A DNA stretch of 64,000 bases from Lonicera japonica (taxonomy: Eukaryota > Streptophyta > Magnoliopsida > Dipsacales > Caprifoliaceae). Under the pieces are notes generated by a model. That model searched no databases, was not told the origin of the DNA, and was given only the letters and a program-made list of their open reading frames with translations. How positions within the stretch are numbered: position 1 is the stretch's first letter; each line of letters starts with the position of its first letter. Where the stretch lies: the NCBI GenBank assembly GCA_021464415.1, contig CM038466.1, positions 54,652,613 through 54,716,612 of the forward strand, given 5' to 3'. Below, piece by piece: positions 1-10,091 of the stretch. The translations under genes were made by a program, and so were the position numbers.

Positions 1-1040
1 GAGTCTAAGTATCACATAAAGTGTAAGAATCACTCAATATATCAATAAATGAATCAAAGGTAAGCTAACAAATTTATAATCCATCTATGGAGTTTTATGA
101 ACTATTTACAATTCTTACAAAAAGGTCAAAAACTCCATGAATGGGGGAAAAAGACTACAAGCTTTCTAGAACCATATAAATATGTTGTATGATCATTAAC
201 AACCAAGAACTAAATATACAAGGCATATAAAGTCTTAACTTATCATGAAAATACCTAGAAAGCTTGAAAGAATGGATGATATGATGAAGAAGAAGAAGAA
301 TCACAAATATTTATCAAACTTTAAATATGGATTGAGCCATTAATCACCAAAAATCATATCGCAATCAACCTCCGTAACCTTAGTAAGAGACTACTCCATA
401 ATAGATGCAAAAACAAATATATAGAAGAAGAAATCATTCTTACAAATCAAAACACTTACAAGGAAAAATGAAGAACAATACAACTTTAGCTCCTCCTTCT
501 CTCTAGAACTTCCAAGTGTGTCTCCTAGATAATGATCTATCTCCACTCCCTTAGACTAAAACAATAGCTAAAGGAGTACAAAAACTAATAAAATAAACAA
601 AAAGAAATATCTAGGAACCAAAACCCCCGAAATAAGGCTAAAAGCAGGAGTTGGTGAATGTCCCCGCCAGGCCATGATCGATCATGGGTCTACCATGATC
701 GATCATGGGGTCCTCTGCTCTGAAGGCCAATTTGCACCATGATCGATCATGGTATACCCATAATCGATCATGCTTCTGGGAAATTCCTCAGATCAGCATT
801 TTGCGAGCTTTTGACTAGCGCTTGATCAATTCTTCGAACGCCATTGCATCCTATGCCTATAAACACATAGAAACACAACAAAAGCACACCTAGCGGGACG
901 ATGTTAGATACAATGTTAGATACAAAACTTGCTAAGACACTACTCTTGAGATAAGAGGATAATTAGGCAGAATTAAAGCAACAAACGCGTCAAGCGACTC
1001 CGGGAAAGAGCTTATGCATGACAATATTATGCGTTTATCA
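1..1040 (-). repeat. Athila-A 3' LTR (partial, runs off the left edge)
   Basis: On the minus strand this segment begins TGATAAACGCATAATATTG at 1040 and matches the two LTRs of the complete Athila element at 47836-49483 and 58202-59871. About 600 bp of the LTR lie beyond the window. It is preceded on the minus strand by a polypurine tract (1041-1054), so it is the 3' LTR. It carries three exact CCATGATCGATCATGG palindromes and one degenerate copy between 672 and 772. Seen directly; the Athila assignment rests on the linked env-like and pol genes. Confidence 0.93.
672..772. repeat. Palindrome cluster CCATGATCGATCATGG in the Athila-A LTR
   Basis: Exact 16-bp palindromes lie at 672-687, 693-708 and 737-752, and a degenerate copy (CATAATCGATCATG) at 759-772. 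The same motif recurs in every Athila LTR here and in the spacer upstream of env. Function unknown. Confidence 0.9.
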
Positions 1041-1054
1041 ACTCCCCTCAACTT
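1041..1054 (-). promoter_or_regulatory. Athila-A polypurine tract
   Basis: The minus strand reads AAGTTGAGGGGAGT immediately before the LTR start, the expected plus-strand priming site of an LTR retrotransposon. The same sequence precedes the 3' LTR of Athila-B at 58188-58201. Confidence 0.85.
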
Positions 1055-2412
1055 ATCTCTTGCTAGTCCCTTAGCAAGACAAAAAGTATATAATTACAAA
1101 AATTAATATACTATACAAAAATATGTTAACTTCTAAGTTCCCAAAGAAGACGAGTTGCATCTCGTGAAGGTTTTCAGAAATGGTACCTACAAACATTAGA
1201 AGTTTGATCATGATGAACGATGAGAATGAAGTTTCAAGTTTCAATTTGCAAAGCAAGAGGCATTACTATCAATTTTCCAGAACGACGGACTTTTGAATGA
1301 TCATCTAATTCGCCTATCTCCTTTAGAACCCAATCCCATATTCTCCAATGCTCACATCATAGATTTCGATTCAAGCAATTCAATATAAACACAAAGAGTC
1401 ATAATCATATAAACACAAAGAGTCATAATCATTCGAGAAGAAGAGAGAACTTTTTTCAAAAACAAAAGCTCAAAGATTTGTCAATTCTAAGCACTTTCTT
1501 TATCTTTTTCTTGGAAATTTTTGCTAAATTAGATCAGGGCGGTTTTCATCTCTATGGGGGGCAGCGGTCTCACTTATGAAATTTTCTCAAAATTCTGCTC
1601 ATTCATTGGAGCTCGAAGGAAGCTATTCACCCTTTCCCATATGGTAACCTTTACCCATCCGTAATATTAGACAAAGAGACTTAAGATTTAGTCAAGTGAA
1701 GCTTTAAGTCAATATTAGGATAAAAGTCAGCCAAGTTATCAACATGCTATGCTTTTGTCCTCTCATTGGAGGATCTTTTCGAAAGAGCTTCCATCATTTT
1801 TGGACAAAAATTTCTCTTCTCTCAATGAAAATAAATCGAAGTGTTACAACCGAATTGGGAATAACCAAATCAATCTAGAATGCGGAACATGCAAATATGA
1901 CGGGATATGAGACTAATTAAAGCAAGGCAATTTAGATTATCATTCAAATTCCTATCTAAATCAAAGAATTCAAGCCAAAAGCTAATGAAACAATAGTCTT
2001 CATCGAACAAAATATCAATCAAACATTCATCAATTTTCAAACTTCTCAAAAAAATAAAATTTGAACACATCTCTTCTACTCATGGAAATAAACAATAGCA
2101 AGCCAAAACAAAATAAACACAAAATAACGTACCCCCCTCAACTTGAAAGAAACATTGTCCTCAATGGAAAGAGAACAATAAATATGCACGGAAGGGCTAC
2201 TTTGGCTTTGCTTTCCATGAGACAAAAATAAGAGATAAACAACAACTATACACAAAACGGGTTAGAATTAGAATCTAATAGCAAAAACCATAACATTCAA
2301 CTATTAAAACCAAGTTCTAAAGTTAACATCATGTCTGAAATCTAATACAACCCAAAAGAAATAATATAAAACTAAGCATAAATATAAGAGTTTCCAGGAT
2401 TAGCAAGTATCA
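1055..2412 (-). other. Athila-A 3' untranslated region between env-like gene and polypurine tract
   Basis: About 1.36 kb of AT-rich sequence aligns end to end with 56864-58187 of Athila-B. Two short open frames occur here on the minus strand (1071-1256, 61 codons with a hydrophobic C-terminal half, and 1870-2070, 66 codons). Both recur in Athila-B (57986-58171, apparently identical in protein, and 57193-57444, altered). Because the DNA around them is conserved to a similar degree, this is weak evidence for coding; I treat the stretch as untranslated. Confidence 0.7.
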
Positions 2413-3609
2413 TCACATGTCGGGAGGTGGGGGTGGGGGAAAACGACCATACAACGCCTCGAACTGTTGGCGTATGAACTCCTGCTGGGTCGCCATCTGA
2501 GCTGCAACTCGTGCCTCGACCTGAGCTGCAATATCTGCCTCTAAACGGTCCTGACGCAATACCATAATCTCAACCCTCTCATTGATGCTAGCAAACCCAG
2601 TCTGCATCAAAGCAGTCATCTGCTCAAACTGCTCTGTCATGAATTCCCTCGTGTCATCTACCAGCCCAGAGCTTGCCCGTCTTCTCCGCCTTGAGGGCCC
2701 TGGGAGATCTGCTCCTGCTTCTTCTGCCCCCTTTTCTTCAGACTCAACTTGAGGAGGTGCGGTTGAAGAACTTGGCCGGTTCCTCAATTGACCAGCGGCT
2801 CGAGTTTGGGTAGATCGGTTAAGTGGTGCTCGAGGCATTTTCTTCACATCCTCATCTCTCTCAGTTACCCCCGCTCGCAAACATACCTTAGTGATCAAAG
2901 ACCCAAATTTGATTGTTTCGTTGTGGGCGACCAAGTCTACGATTCTAGCAATTCGCCTAATGATGTGACGAAGCAAACAAATGCGCTTGTTTGTTGCAAT
3001 AGCGTATAGCACATACGCTTGAGAAGGGTACAGGTGTTGGGTGTGTGAAGTCGGGTCCAAAGCGTTGGCAACTACTGGCCAAAGAGTCCTAAAGGCCTCA
3101 AGTATGTTATTCCTATCCAATTGGTTCCCAATCCATTCCCTCGGTTCACCGGTTAGAAATGTGGCTAAATCATTAGCCGTTGGCTCTACATAAGGGGTAC
3201 CATCCGAGTAGGGGAGGTCATGAGCATTGGGTGGCAAAGCCGGGATTCCCGTAATCTCATTCAAAACCTCGAGGTTAAAATGGACCGTTTTCCCTCGAAC
3301 ATGAGTAACATATGCATACGGGGTATTTGGAACTGGGATTAAACTTGCAACAAATTCATGACAAATGGAGAGATTACATTGAGTACCTTGTTCACGCAAG
3401 TAAGTAATCCATTCTGGATATCGCTCAAACGTTGCTCTTTGGGGGAAATCGTCCAGCGTACCAATGTAGACCGGCCTCTCTATCACTACCGTCCTCGTCT
3501 TGAAGGCGTAGTTCCACCATTCAAATTCTTGGCGGCTTCGAAATCCGCGATAGCCACCCCTTGCGGCTTCAATGACAAGCGGCTTAGTAGGAGGGTTAGA
3601 GGAAGCCAT
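2413..3609 (-). CDS. Athila env-position protein (putative plant transposon protein family)
   Basis: A 398-codon intact frame starts at an ATG (3609) and ends at TGA. It occupies the position between pol and the 3' LTR where Athila elements carry their extra, so-called env-like gene. Residues about 15-230 form a conserved globular part (motifs such as RSRQEFEWWNYAF near the start and YPSQAYVLYAIATNKRI near residue 195) resembling the family usually annotated 'putative plant transposon protein' (Transposase_32-like). Next comes a basic/acidic low-complexity linker, then a coiled-coil-like segment rich in Glu/Ala/Gln and a polyproline tail. I see no signal peptide and no transmembrane helix, so a true envelope function is not supported. 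The homologue at 55655-56863 has a frameshifted C-terminus; this copy keeps the regular heptad-like tail and is probably the ancestral form. Cellular role unknown. Confidence 0.8.
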   Translation of the reverse strand: MASSNPPTKPLVIEAARGGYRGFRSRQEFEWWNYAFKTRTVVIERPVYIGTLDDFPQRATFERYPEWITYLREQGTQCNLSICHEFVASLIPVPNTPYAYVTHVRGKTVHFNLEVLNEITGIPALPPNAHDLPYSDGTPYVEPTANDLATFLTGEPREWIGNQLDRNNILEAFRTLWPVVANALDPTSHTQHLYPSQAYVLYAIATNKRICLLRHIIRRIARIVDLVAHNETIKFGSLITKVCLRAGVTERDEDVKKMPRAPLNRSTQTRAAGQLRNRPSSSTAPPQVESEEKGAEEAGADLPGPSRRRRRASSGLVDDTREFMTEQFEQMTALMQTGFASINERVEIMVLRQDRLEADIAAQVEARVAAQMATQQEFIRQQFEALYGRFPPPPPPDM

Positions 3610-3922
3610 AAAAGAGTAATGTGACGCTTAAGAGGAGGGAGAGATGAGAAATTTTTAGATTTGATTTGGTAGGGCTCGAAATTGGTGAGGAGAGAGAGAA
3701 AGGGGGATTTTTGGGATGGGTTTGATGATTGGGGTTCGAAAATTGGAAGATTTAATGGTTGATTCTAGGTGGGGAAGGTTGGAAATGGTGTTTGGGGAAG
3801 GTTTGGGATCAATGGGGGAAGAAGGGCTAGGGTTTGGAGAGGATTTGGGATAAGGAGAAGTGAGAAATAGGGGTTTAGAAACGGCTCCCCTGTTTTATTA
3901 CGGACCATGATCGATCATGGGT
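3610..3922 (-). other. Athila-A spacer upstream of env-like gene, ending at a breakpoint
   Basis: This matches 55360-55654 of Athila-B in inverted orientation. It contains one exact palindrome at 3905-3920. Similarity to Athila stops at about 3922, where viral DNA begins; the rest of the spacer resumes at about 47670. Confidence 0.8.
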
Positions 3923-3985
3923 ATGAAAGCTTGTAATGGATCTCAGAATTATATAAGAGGGGGAATTATCTAAAACCCCCACCAC
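3923..3985. other. Scrambled viral junction between Athila-A and EPRV copy 1
   Basis: The first 13 bp (GAAAGCTTGTAAT) match viral promoter-proximal DNA at about 9766. The next part (about 3945-3970) matches, inverted, the sequence just upstream of the viral primer site (compare 26866-26890). Coat-protein coding DNA then begins in plus orientation near 3976. Such filler patches are typical of end-joined viral fragments. Confidence 0.65.
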
Positions 3986-5009
3986 CACCAGAAATACCCC
4001 AGTGCAAACCACCTCACCACCGCCACCCACTCCTCCAAAATCACCCCCTCAACGCCTTTCACCATATACCCAGAAAGCCCTTAAAGCACTTGGTCGTCCT
4101 TACCGCCAAGAACCACCACCAGTCGCCCATAAAATACCTCCTGAGCCAGAACCCCTCTCATGCTACTTCATGGCTCAAGAATCAGAACTCTCAGAGCCTT
4201 ACTTCCCTCCTGCTGAAGATTTTGATAACCTAACCACCCATGCCAGCCACAGATGGAAGATTCCAGATCCCACTTCTATTGGTTCCAATGGACAGGTTAA
4301 AAAAGTTACAGCAGCTGAAGCAGCGCTCAATTGGCAAGCAGAAAATGCAGTTGCACAGAATAAGGTCCTTTCTCAGATTGCCCAGCAAACCCAGCAAATG
4401 AATAAGAGAATCTCTTCTCTTGCTACCATCCCTGATATGATTGTTGACATCAAAATGAGAATTAAAACCTTAAATGAACAGATGCATTATATGGCTACAA
4501 CAGTCCATGATTTTGCTGCCACCGCAAACTTCTTTCGCGAAAAGGAGACAGAAAAGCGAGCTCTTCAAGCTCAGCTTGAATCAATTGAAAGAAGCCAATA
4601 TGCCCCGCATGCTTATAATCATGAGAAACCTTTACCCAAATCCCTTTTCCCGAATACCCGTGATATCCCCGATGTTTCAATCTTCTACCCCACTAAACCA
4701 CCAGTTCAAAATACTTTTAATCCAGCAGAATATACCCTGGCCAACCCTAATTCTTCTTCCCTCAATCTTTGGGATGAACCCCCAAGCGTCGATTACCTCC
4801 ATGGTCATCTCCCCCAAAACCCAAACCAGTTCCCAAACCAGTTTTCAGACCTCCTAAATCAAATTACCCGTTCAAAGCCAAACATCCATCTGAAATTGAT
4901 TGGTCCTCAGCACGCGCTGATTTTCACAGCATATCAGCTCCTCCAACAGCCAGAGAAGCCCGTGGAATTGTACTTCATGAACCTCCACCCACACCCATTT
5001 CCACCGTGA
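3963..5009 (+). pseudogene. Coat protein, N-terminal part (EPRV copy 1)
   Basis: The open frame enters from the scrambled junction without a start codon. It codes for a proline-rich segment followed by AAEAALNWQAENA and a coiled-coil-like stretch (about 4310-4600), as in the N-terminal capsid region of the other copies at 41430-42360 and 34193-34966. A frameshift lies near 4781, in a run of C after the LWDEPP motif, and the correct frame is recovered only near 5000. The product would be a structural capsid protein; this copy cannot make it intact. Confidence 0.8.
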
Positions 5010-7126
5010 AGTCAACTACCACTTCACCGGCAACCAATCCAGAAGCCTACCGTCATCCATCTACCACTACCGATGTTATCCAAGGTGCCTCTACCAAACC
5101 TATGGATATGTTTGCAATGGAAATACCTGAAAACCAACCAGTTAATCACATAGCCTCATTCCTCAGAGCCCTTACCCTTTCTGACCATACTCCTGTTAAA
5201 ACTGAGTCTGATGATTTGTTTGGTTCATTTGAACAAATGTACTCAGCTCAAACCTCTAATACTCAACCCACTGAAGACGCCACAGAACCAATGGTTGAAG
5301 ATCCCCCAGATAACCCTCAACCAAATCCTGTCCCACCTCCAGCTCAAGTCCCGACTAACCATCACCAAGAGAATCATCTACGGTTTACCCTAGATGATAT
5401 TAAACCTAAATTTTGGCGAGACCGATTCTTTCAATTTAAAGCTTGGATTATTGCCGATAATGAGCTTTATGATCTTCGGTCAGTGTTTAAGCGATTCCTT
5501 GCTCGCTTAACAGGACGTTTGCATGATTGGTACGACTCTCTACAAGAATACAGACAACTTCAACTGCAACAAGTTACTTCTATTGATGTATTTCTTGGTA
5601 CCATTTACAATGAGTTTGTTGGAACTCCGTCCAAATTTGGTGATATAGCCCGTTCAGAATTTATGGGAATGAAGTGTTGTTCTCTCCAAGAAGCCGATCT
5701 TGAACGACACTATGACCGCATGTCAAAGAGATTTTACATCCTTGGTGGAATTGATGATCCCAACCTTAAGCAGATTTTCTTCCAATCATTTCCTGATGCA
5801 CTTGTTTCAGAAGCTGAGAAGTTATTAAAGATTCAAAAGTTAGAGCTTAAAACTCTTTCTTTGGGTCGCATCTACGAATTGCTTACAGATTCCGTTGAAC
5901 GAATTTGTAACCAGAAGAAATTAATGGATGAAATGGAGAAAACCAGCAAAATTCTCTTCAAAGCCTGCAACAAGGATCATTGGAAAATCAAATGCAAAAA
6001 CAAGGAAGGATGTGATTGTTCCCAGCATAAGCGTTCCCATAAGAAAAAAAAGTTCAGAAAATCTTCTCGTTCTTCGAAATCATCCTCAAATGATTTTGTC
6101 AAACCTTACAAAAGCAAGAAGAAGAAGAAATTCAAAAACTTCAAATTCGTTAAGAAGAAAGCCTTTCGTGGCAAAAAGAATGATAAATGTTTCATCTGCA
6201 AGAAGCCCGGTCATTATGCAAATAATTGCCCCAATGGTGAAAAGAAAGCACAGTTTATGGCTCTGTTACACAAGCTTGCTCCAGATATAGCAGAATCTGA
6301 TGTTGAATCAGTTCTCTCTGCAGCTGATGAAGCTTCTCCAGAGAGCTTAATGAAGATTGCTTATACTGATTCAGATCAGTCAGAAGCAGAAACTGAAATC
6401 CCAAGTGATGACGAAAGTTCAGTGTCCTCTCCTCCTAGTGATGAAGCTTTTCACTTACAGCAGTTAAATTGTGCAAATCAAGAAGAACTCCTTGCAGCTC
6501 AAACTCCTCATGCCTACGTTAAGCTTTTCCCTGAAGCTTACTCCAAGCCGATTAAGGTCTTTGCTCTTTTTGATACAGGTGCCTCAAGAACTATGATCAA
6601 TCCCTCTTTGTTACCAGCCAGTCTCTGGAAACCATGTCACATAGCATTTCGTGTTGCGAATGGCGAAATCATGTATGTTGATAAGGTTACAAAGCCAATC
6701 CTAATTCAAATTTTCCCAGGAGTCCGTATTAAGCACCCTGTTTACGGCAGCCCAGTCACTATGAAGGAAATCATGATCGGATGGGATCTGATAAAGAAAT
6801 TGCCAGTCCAATTTCTTGATGAAGGATTACGCCACAAGAAATCATTCCTCCCTTGGCACGATATGCAAGCAGCGCTTGATTTTTATCAATCTGCACCTTT
6901 GCTTCCTATTGCTCCTGGTATTTCTCTTGATACAATACGTCAGAAGTTGATCACTATGTCATGTGCAGAAAGTCACACGGAATTCCTCACCAAATGTCAG
7001 AACCCTTTATGGGGAAACAACAAATTCTTTGTTACTCTTCCTTTCAAGCTGAATGAAGATGTGAATCCTACTAGAGCTTCTCATTCTGGAATGAATCCAG
7101 AACACCAAGCACTTGCTCTCAAATAA
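5006..7126 (+). pseudogene. Coat protein core, zinc knuckle and aspartic protease (EPRV copy 1)
   Basis: A long 706-codon frame. Residues about 120-310 carry the capsid core (RFLARLTGRLHDWYDSLQEY). A lysine/serine-rich basic patch follows, then the CCHC zinc knuckle CFICKKPGHYANNC (about 6187-6228), the caulimovirid coat-protein hallmark for binding the pregenomic RNA. The aspartic protease follows with its DTG motif in FDTGASRTM (about 6568-6594). The frame ends at a TAA (7124-7126) at the very start of the RT domain, where the other copies read through; it is therefore a nonsense mutation and not the natural end. Confidence 0.85.
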
Positions 7127-8489
7127 CTCCAGTCTCTCAAACAGCAGCAGTTGATTGAAGATACCACTTCTCCATGGGCTTGTGAAGCCTTTTATGTCAA
7201 TAAACGTTCTGAGCAAATCAGAGGAAAAATGCGACTAGTTATCAATTACCAGCCGTTGAATTATTTCTTGGCAAGTGACAAATTCCCTCTCCCACAAAAA
7301 CATTCGCTGTTTAGTCATCTCTCCAATGCTCATATTTTCTCCAAGTTCGATCTCAAAGCCGGATTTTGGCAACTTGGTATTCATCCCGATGATCGCCCCA
7401 AAACAGTCTTTTGTATCCCTGGTTTCCATTACCAGTGGACAGTTATGCCTTTTGGACTTAAAAATGCTCCATCCATCTTTCAGAAGACAATGATGATGAT
7501 ATTTGAACCCATTGCTGCAAACGCATTAATCTTTATCGATGACATCCTCTTATTTAGTTCCAATGAAGCTGAACATTTGCAGCTCCTCCATCATTTTCAT
7601 CATATTATTCTTACCCATGGAATCATGTTGTCAGAAAGAAAAATGATTATCGGAACCCCTGAGATTGATTTCTTAGGAATGAAAATCAAGGACAGCAAGA
7701 TCCAACTGCAAGAGCATATTTCCAAAGATCTCCAGAAGTTTCCTGATAAGTTAACAACAAGGACACATATTCAACAATTCCTTGGTTTAGTTAACTACAT
7801 GTCTCAATTTATACCAAAGGTGGTATCATATACAACTCCTCTGTCAGCTCTCCTCAAGAAGTCTCCCCCACCGTGGTCCAAAGCACAAGCTGAAGCAATT
7901 TAGAAGTTAAAAGCTCTTACCTCACAACTCCCAGATTTGCAAATCCCCTCAACAGGTCAGAGAATTCTTCAAACTGATGCGAGTAATGAATTTTGGCAGC
8001 CATACTTCTTGAAGAAAAGAATGGAATCCGCACTCCATGCGGATATAAATCAGGAAGATTTAAGCAAGGTGAAATCCACTACCACAGTACTTTCAAAGAA
8101 ATCCTTGCAGTGAGAAGAGGAATTGAGAAATTTCAATTTCATTTGACTGGTTATCATTTCAAGGTTGAAATGGATATGTCATCCTTTCTAGTAATGATCC
8201 AATTCAAAAATAAACAGATTCCAAATTCTCAATTACTTCGTTGGGCCGAATGGTTTTCCTAATGGGACTATGAAGTCAAACATCTTAAAGGAAAAAACAA
8301 TGTAATAGCTGATTTCTTCTCAAGAAAACCCCCTCAGCTAAGAAAACCTTCGAAGATAAGCTTTGTATCCCACATCGCTCCTTTTGAAAAGGAACCTTTT
8401 GCAAGCCCTTTAAATTCAATGACCATTCTCCTCATTTTGCATCAAGCCTTCCAATTGTCTATACTTTAACCCAGTTATCTCCTTCTGAA
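7127..8489 (+). pseudogene. Reverse transcriptase-RNase H, broken (EPRV copy 1)
   Basis: Motifs KFDLKAGFWQ, VMPFGLKNAPSIFQ and the catalytic FIDDILLFSS (about 7531-7560) identify the RT. LQTDAS (near 7970) and the region to about 8330 are the RNase H. Breaks: the upstream TAA at 7124, TAG at 7901-7903, a frameshift near 7992 inside RNase H, TAA at 8260-8262, and another frameshift near 8400. The region after RNase H would otherwise run in frame into ORF2, as it does in copy 5. Confidence 0.85.
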
Positions 8490-9494
8490 ATGGCCAGCTC
8501 TTCTAACCCTTCTCCATTTCCAAAACCTTTCCAGTTTGCTGAGCTAAACCCTCCTCTAGAACCTCTTGAAGCCATACCTTATCTTCCATATGATCTCCAG
8601 AGCAAAGTCCTCACTCATACCCTTCGTTCCCGAGGAAAAGACCAGATACTTCAGTACCTTTGCCTTCTAATTGAAAAGCATGGCCTCTGTTTCAGAGGAC
8701 TTCGCCTTCATCCGACCTACCCCTTCTGTTCTCTTTTCCATATACATTACTGCTATCGTTTTCCCAAGATTACGTTGGTCTTTCTATGGTATCTCACCCA
8801 GGTTTACTGTATCGGTTTCATATTCAAAGCTGCAGATCTCCTCCTATATATTCAAATTGCTACATCAGATCCTGAGATCCAGACAGCTCACCAGGATTTA
8901 TACGGAGTTCCCAGTTCGTATAATTTTCTCATCTTTTTAAAATGGTTTAAGTCAGTTGATCAGTGGAAAGAAGCCTTAAAAACTCATTACCATACATACT
9001 GTCTTATCCATTTTCATAAGCCTCTCCGAACCCCTCATCTAGATGGATCAAACGCCTCCATTGACGCATGGTTCACTCGTAATCTCGCAAAGTCTATCAA
9101 GGAACCCTATGACCTTGACTATGTTACCTTTTTAAGGAATATATGTGCTTTAAATAAGGTTGATTATGACTATGTGCCCGATCATGTTAAATTTGCTCAT
9201 GATCCCTGGAACAATGCCAAATGGGAAGATTGTGGTATTTTGTATGAACATTTGTTTACCTATGCTTTTACCCATCGAATGGATTATGGTGAATTAAGTT
9301 CAGACTCTGAAGCATTTGTTGGCATCGATGATGACACTAGTGAAGAAGATGATGATGATCCAAATGCAGGAAATTTTACCCAGGAACTTGCTGAACTTGC
9401 AGATACCAGTCCTGATGAAGATGGTCCCTATTCCCCTGACACTCCCCTCTATGGCGGATATGATTGGGACGATGATGGAAACGAAACTGATTAG
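8490..9494 (+). CDS. EPRV ORF2 / polyprotein C-terminal domain, unknown function (copy 1)
   Basis: An intact 334-codon frame starts at the ATG at 8490 (MASSSNPSPFPKPFQF). The first 250 residues are hydrophobic and aromatic, with no motif I recognise. The last 70 residues are strikingly acidic (a DDDTSEEDDDDPN block and a DWDDDGNETD end). The same protein occurs in copies 3 and 5, and at lower identity in copy 6. Florendoviruses are known to carry a second gene of unknown function after RNase H; this fits that position. In copy 5 the same sequence is fused in frame to RNase H, so the ATG may be an internal methionine and not a true start. Confidence 0.75.
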   Translation: MASSSNPSPFPKPFQFAELNPPLEPLEAIPYLPYDLQSKVLTHTLRSRGKDQILQYLCLLIEKHGLCFRGLRLHPTYPFCSLFHIHYCYRFPKITLVFLWYLTQVYCIGFIFKAADLLLYIQIATSDPEIQTAHQDLYGVPSSYNFLIFLKWFKSVDQWKEALKTHYHTYCLIHFHKPLRTPHLDGSNASIDAWFTRNLAKSIKEPYDLDYVTFLRNICALNKVDYDYVPDHVKFAHDPWNNAKWEDCGILYEHLFTYAFTHRMDYGELSSDSEAFVGIDDDTSEEDDDDPNAGNFTQELAELADTSPDEDGPYSPDTPLYGGYDWDDDGNETD

Positions 9495-10007
9495 TGCGTC
9501 ATGACGTCATGCATGACATTTTTTTCCACTCCCGACAGCCCCATGTGAAGCCTTTTACTTTCGACAGTTGTGTGATGCTTTTGCTTTTGCTTTACTTTTG
9601 CTTTGTAAAAGAGATTCCTATCTTATCTCTTATCTTATCCCTTTAGACAGCTGTTCTTCTTTCCTTTGTCTTGTTGCTACGCCCTTCAGCTATAAAAGGA
9701 GCTAGCCATTATTGTTTTAGATATCTCGAGTCTGTTTGTTTTTCTAGTGTGAGAAAGCTTGTAATTCTCTCAATGAGAGTATTTTCTAAGTTAATGAGAT
9801 GCCTATATTATTTTATATAATTCTGTGTTTGTTATTACTTCTTGGTACTGGTCTATGTTTAGTTCTCCTTAAGCATGCCTGTACTCTTCTATATGTCCTA
9901 CGTAACCCCGATACTGGCCCTATTTATACTTAAGCTTTATTTTTAGAGTGTGTCTCTTCCCCCTTTATTGCGTAGAACTTAACTACGGGTAATTCCCCCT
10001 CTTATAT
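9495..10007 (+). promoter_or_regulatory. EPRV copy 1 promoter and 3' noncoding region
   Basis: About 0.5 kb between ORF2 and the primer site. A TATA box (TATAAAAG) lies at 9691-9698. By analogy with caulimovirids this drives the pregenomic RNA, with transcript start 25-35 bp downstream. The same region is found inverted in copies 3 (26870-27381) and 5 (43343-43854), and from 40222 in copy 4. Confidence 0.75.
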
Positions 10008-10022
10008 TGGTATCAGAGGTAG
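10008..10022 (+). promoter_or_regulatory. tRNA-Met primer-binding site (EPRV copy 1)
   Basis: TGGTATCAGAGGTAG matches the start of the caulimovirid minus-strand primer site, which is complementary to the 3' end of initiator tRNA-Met (family consensus TGGTATCAGAGC), with small differences after position 11. It marks the start of the circular viral genome map. Confidence 0.85.
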
Positions 10023-10091
10023 TTATGTATATTTGTGAGTAGTCTTTTCTGGTATATTTATGGCATTAAGGATTCTGGTAATAAGCAATTC
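10023..10091 (+). other. Start of EPRV leader ending at an inverted junction
   Basis: The leader is cut after about 70 nt. The 10 bp TAAGCAATTC at 10082-10091 belong both to the leader (plus) and to inverted coat-protein DNA, so the joint formed at a 10-bp microhomology. Confidence 0.85.

Larger units (their letters stand above)
3924..10091 (+). mobile_element. EPRV copy 1: endogenous caulimovirid, lineage I, lacks movement protein
   Basis: The order of parts is coat protein, zinc knuckle, protease, RT, RNase H, ORF2, promoter, tRNA-Met primer site and the start of the leader, all in plus orientation. This is a pararetrovirus genome cut at its left within the proline-rich region before the coat protein. 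The right end fuses at 10082-10091 to inverted coat-protein DNA (copy 2). The polyprotein is destroyed by several stops and frameshifts, but ORF2 (8490-9494) is open. The family call (Caulimoviridae) is firm; the florendovirus/petuvirus-like placement is an inference from gene order and the trailing ORF2. Confidence 0.88.

Noticed and set aside
2413..3609. True envelope protein in Athila
   Set aside because: The gene is in the env position, but has no signal peptide, no transmembrane segment and no cysteine-rich ectodomain; it resembles a plant transposon-protein family instead.
4495..4680. Minus-strand frame repeated in copies 1, 2 and 4
   Set aside because: It is present only because the sense coat-protein DNA is repeated; it changes at its ends between copies and shows no independent conservation.
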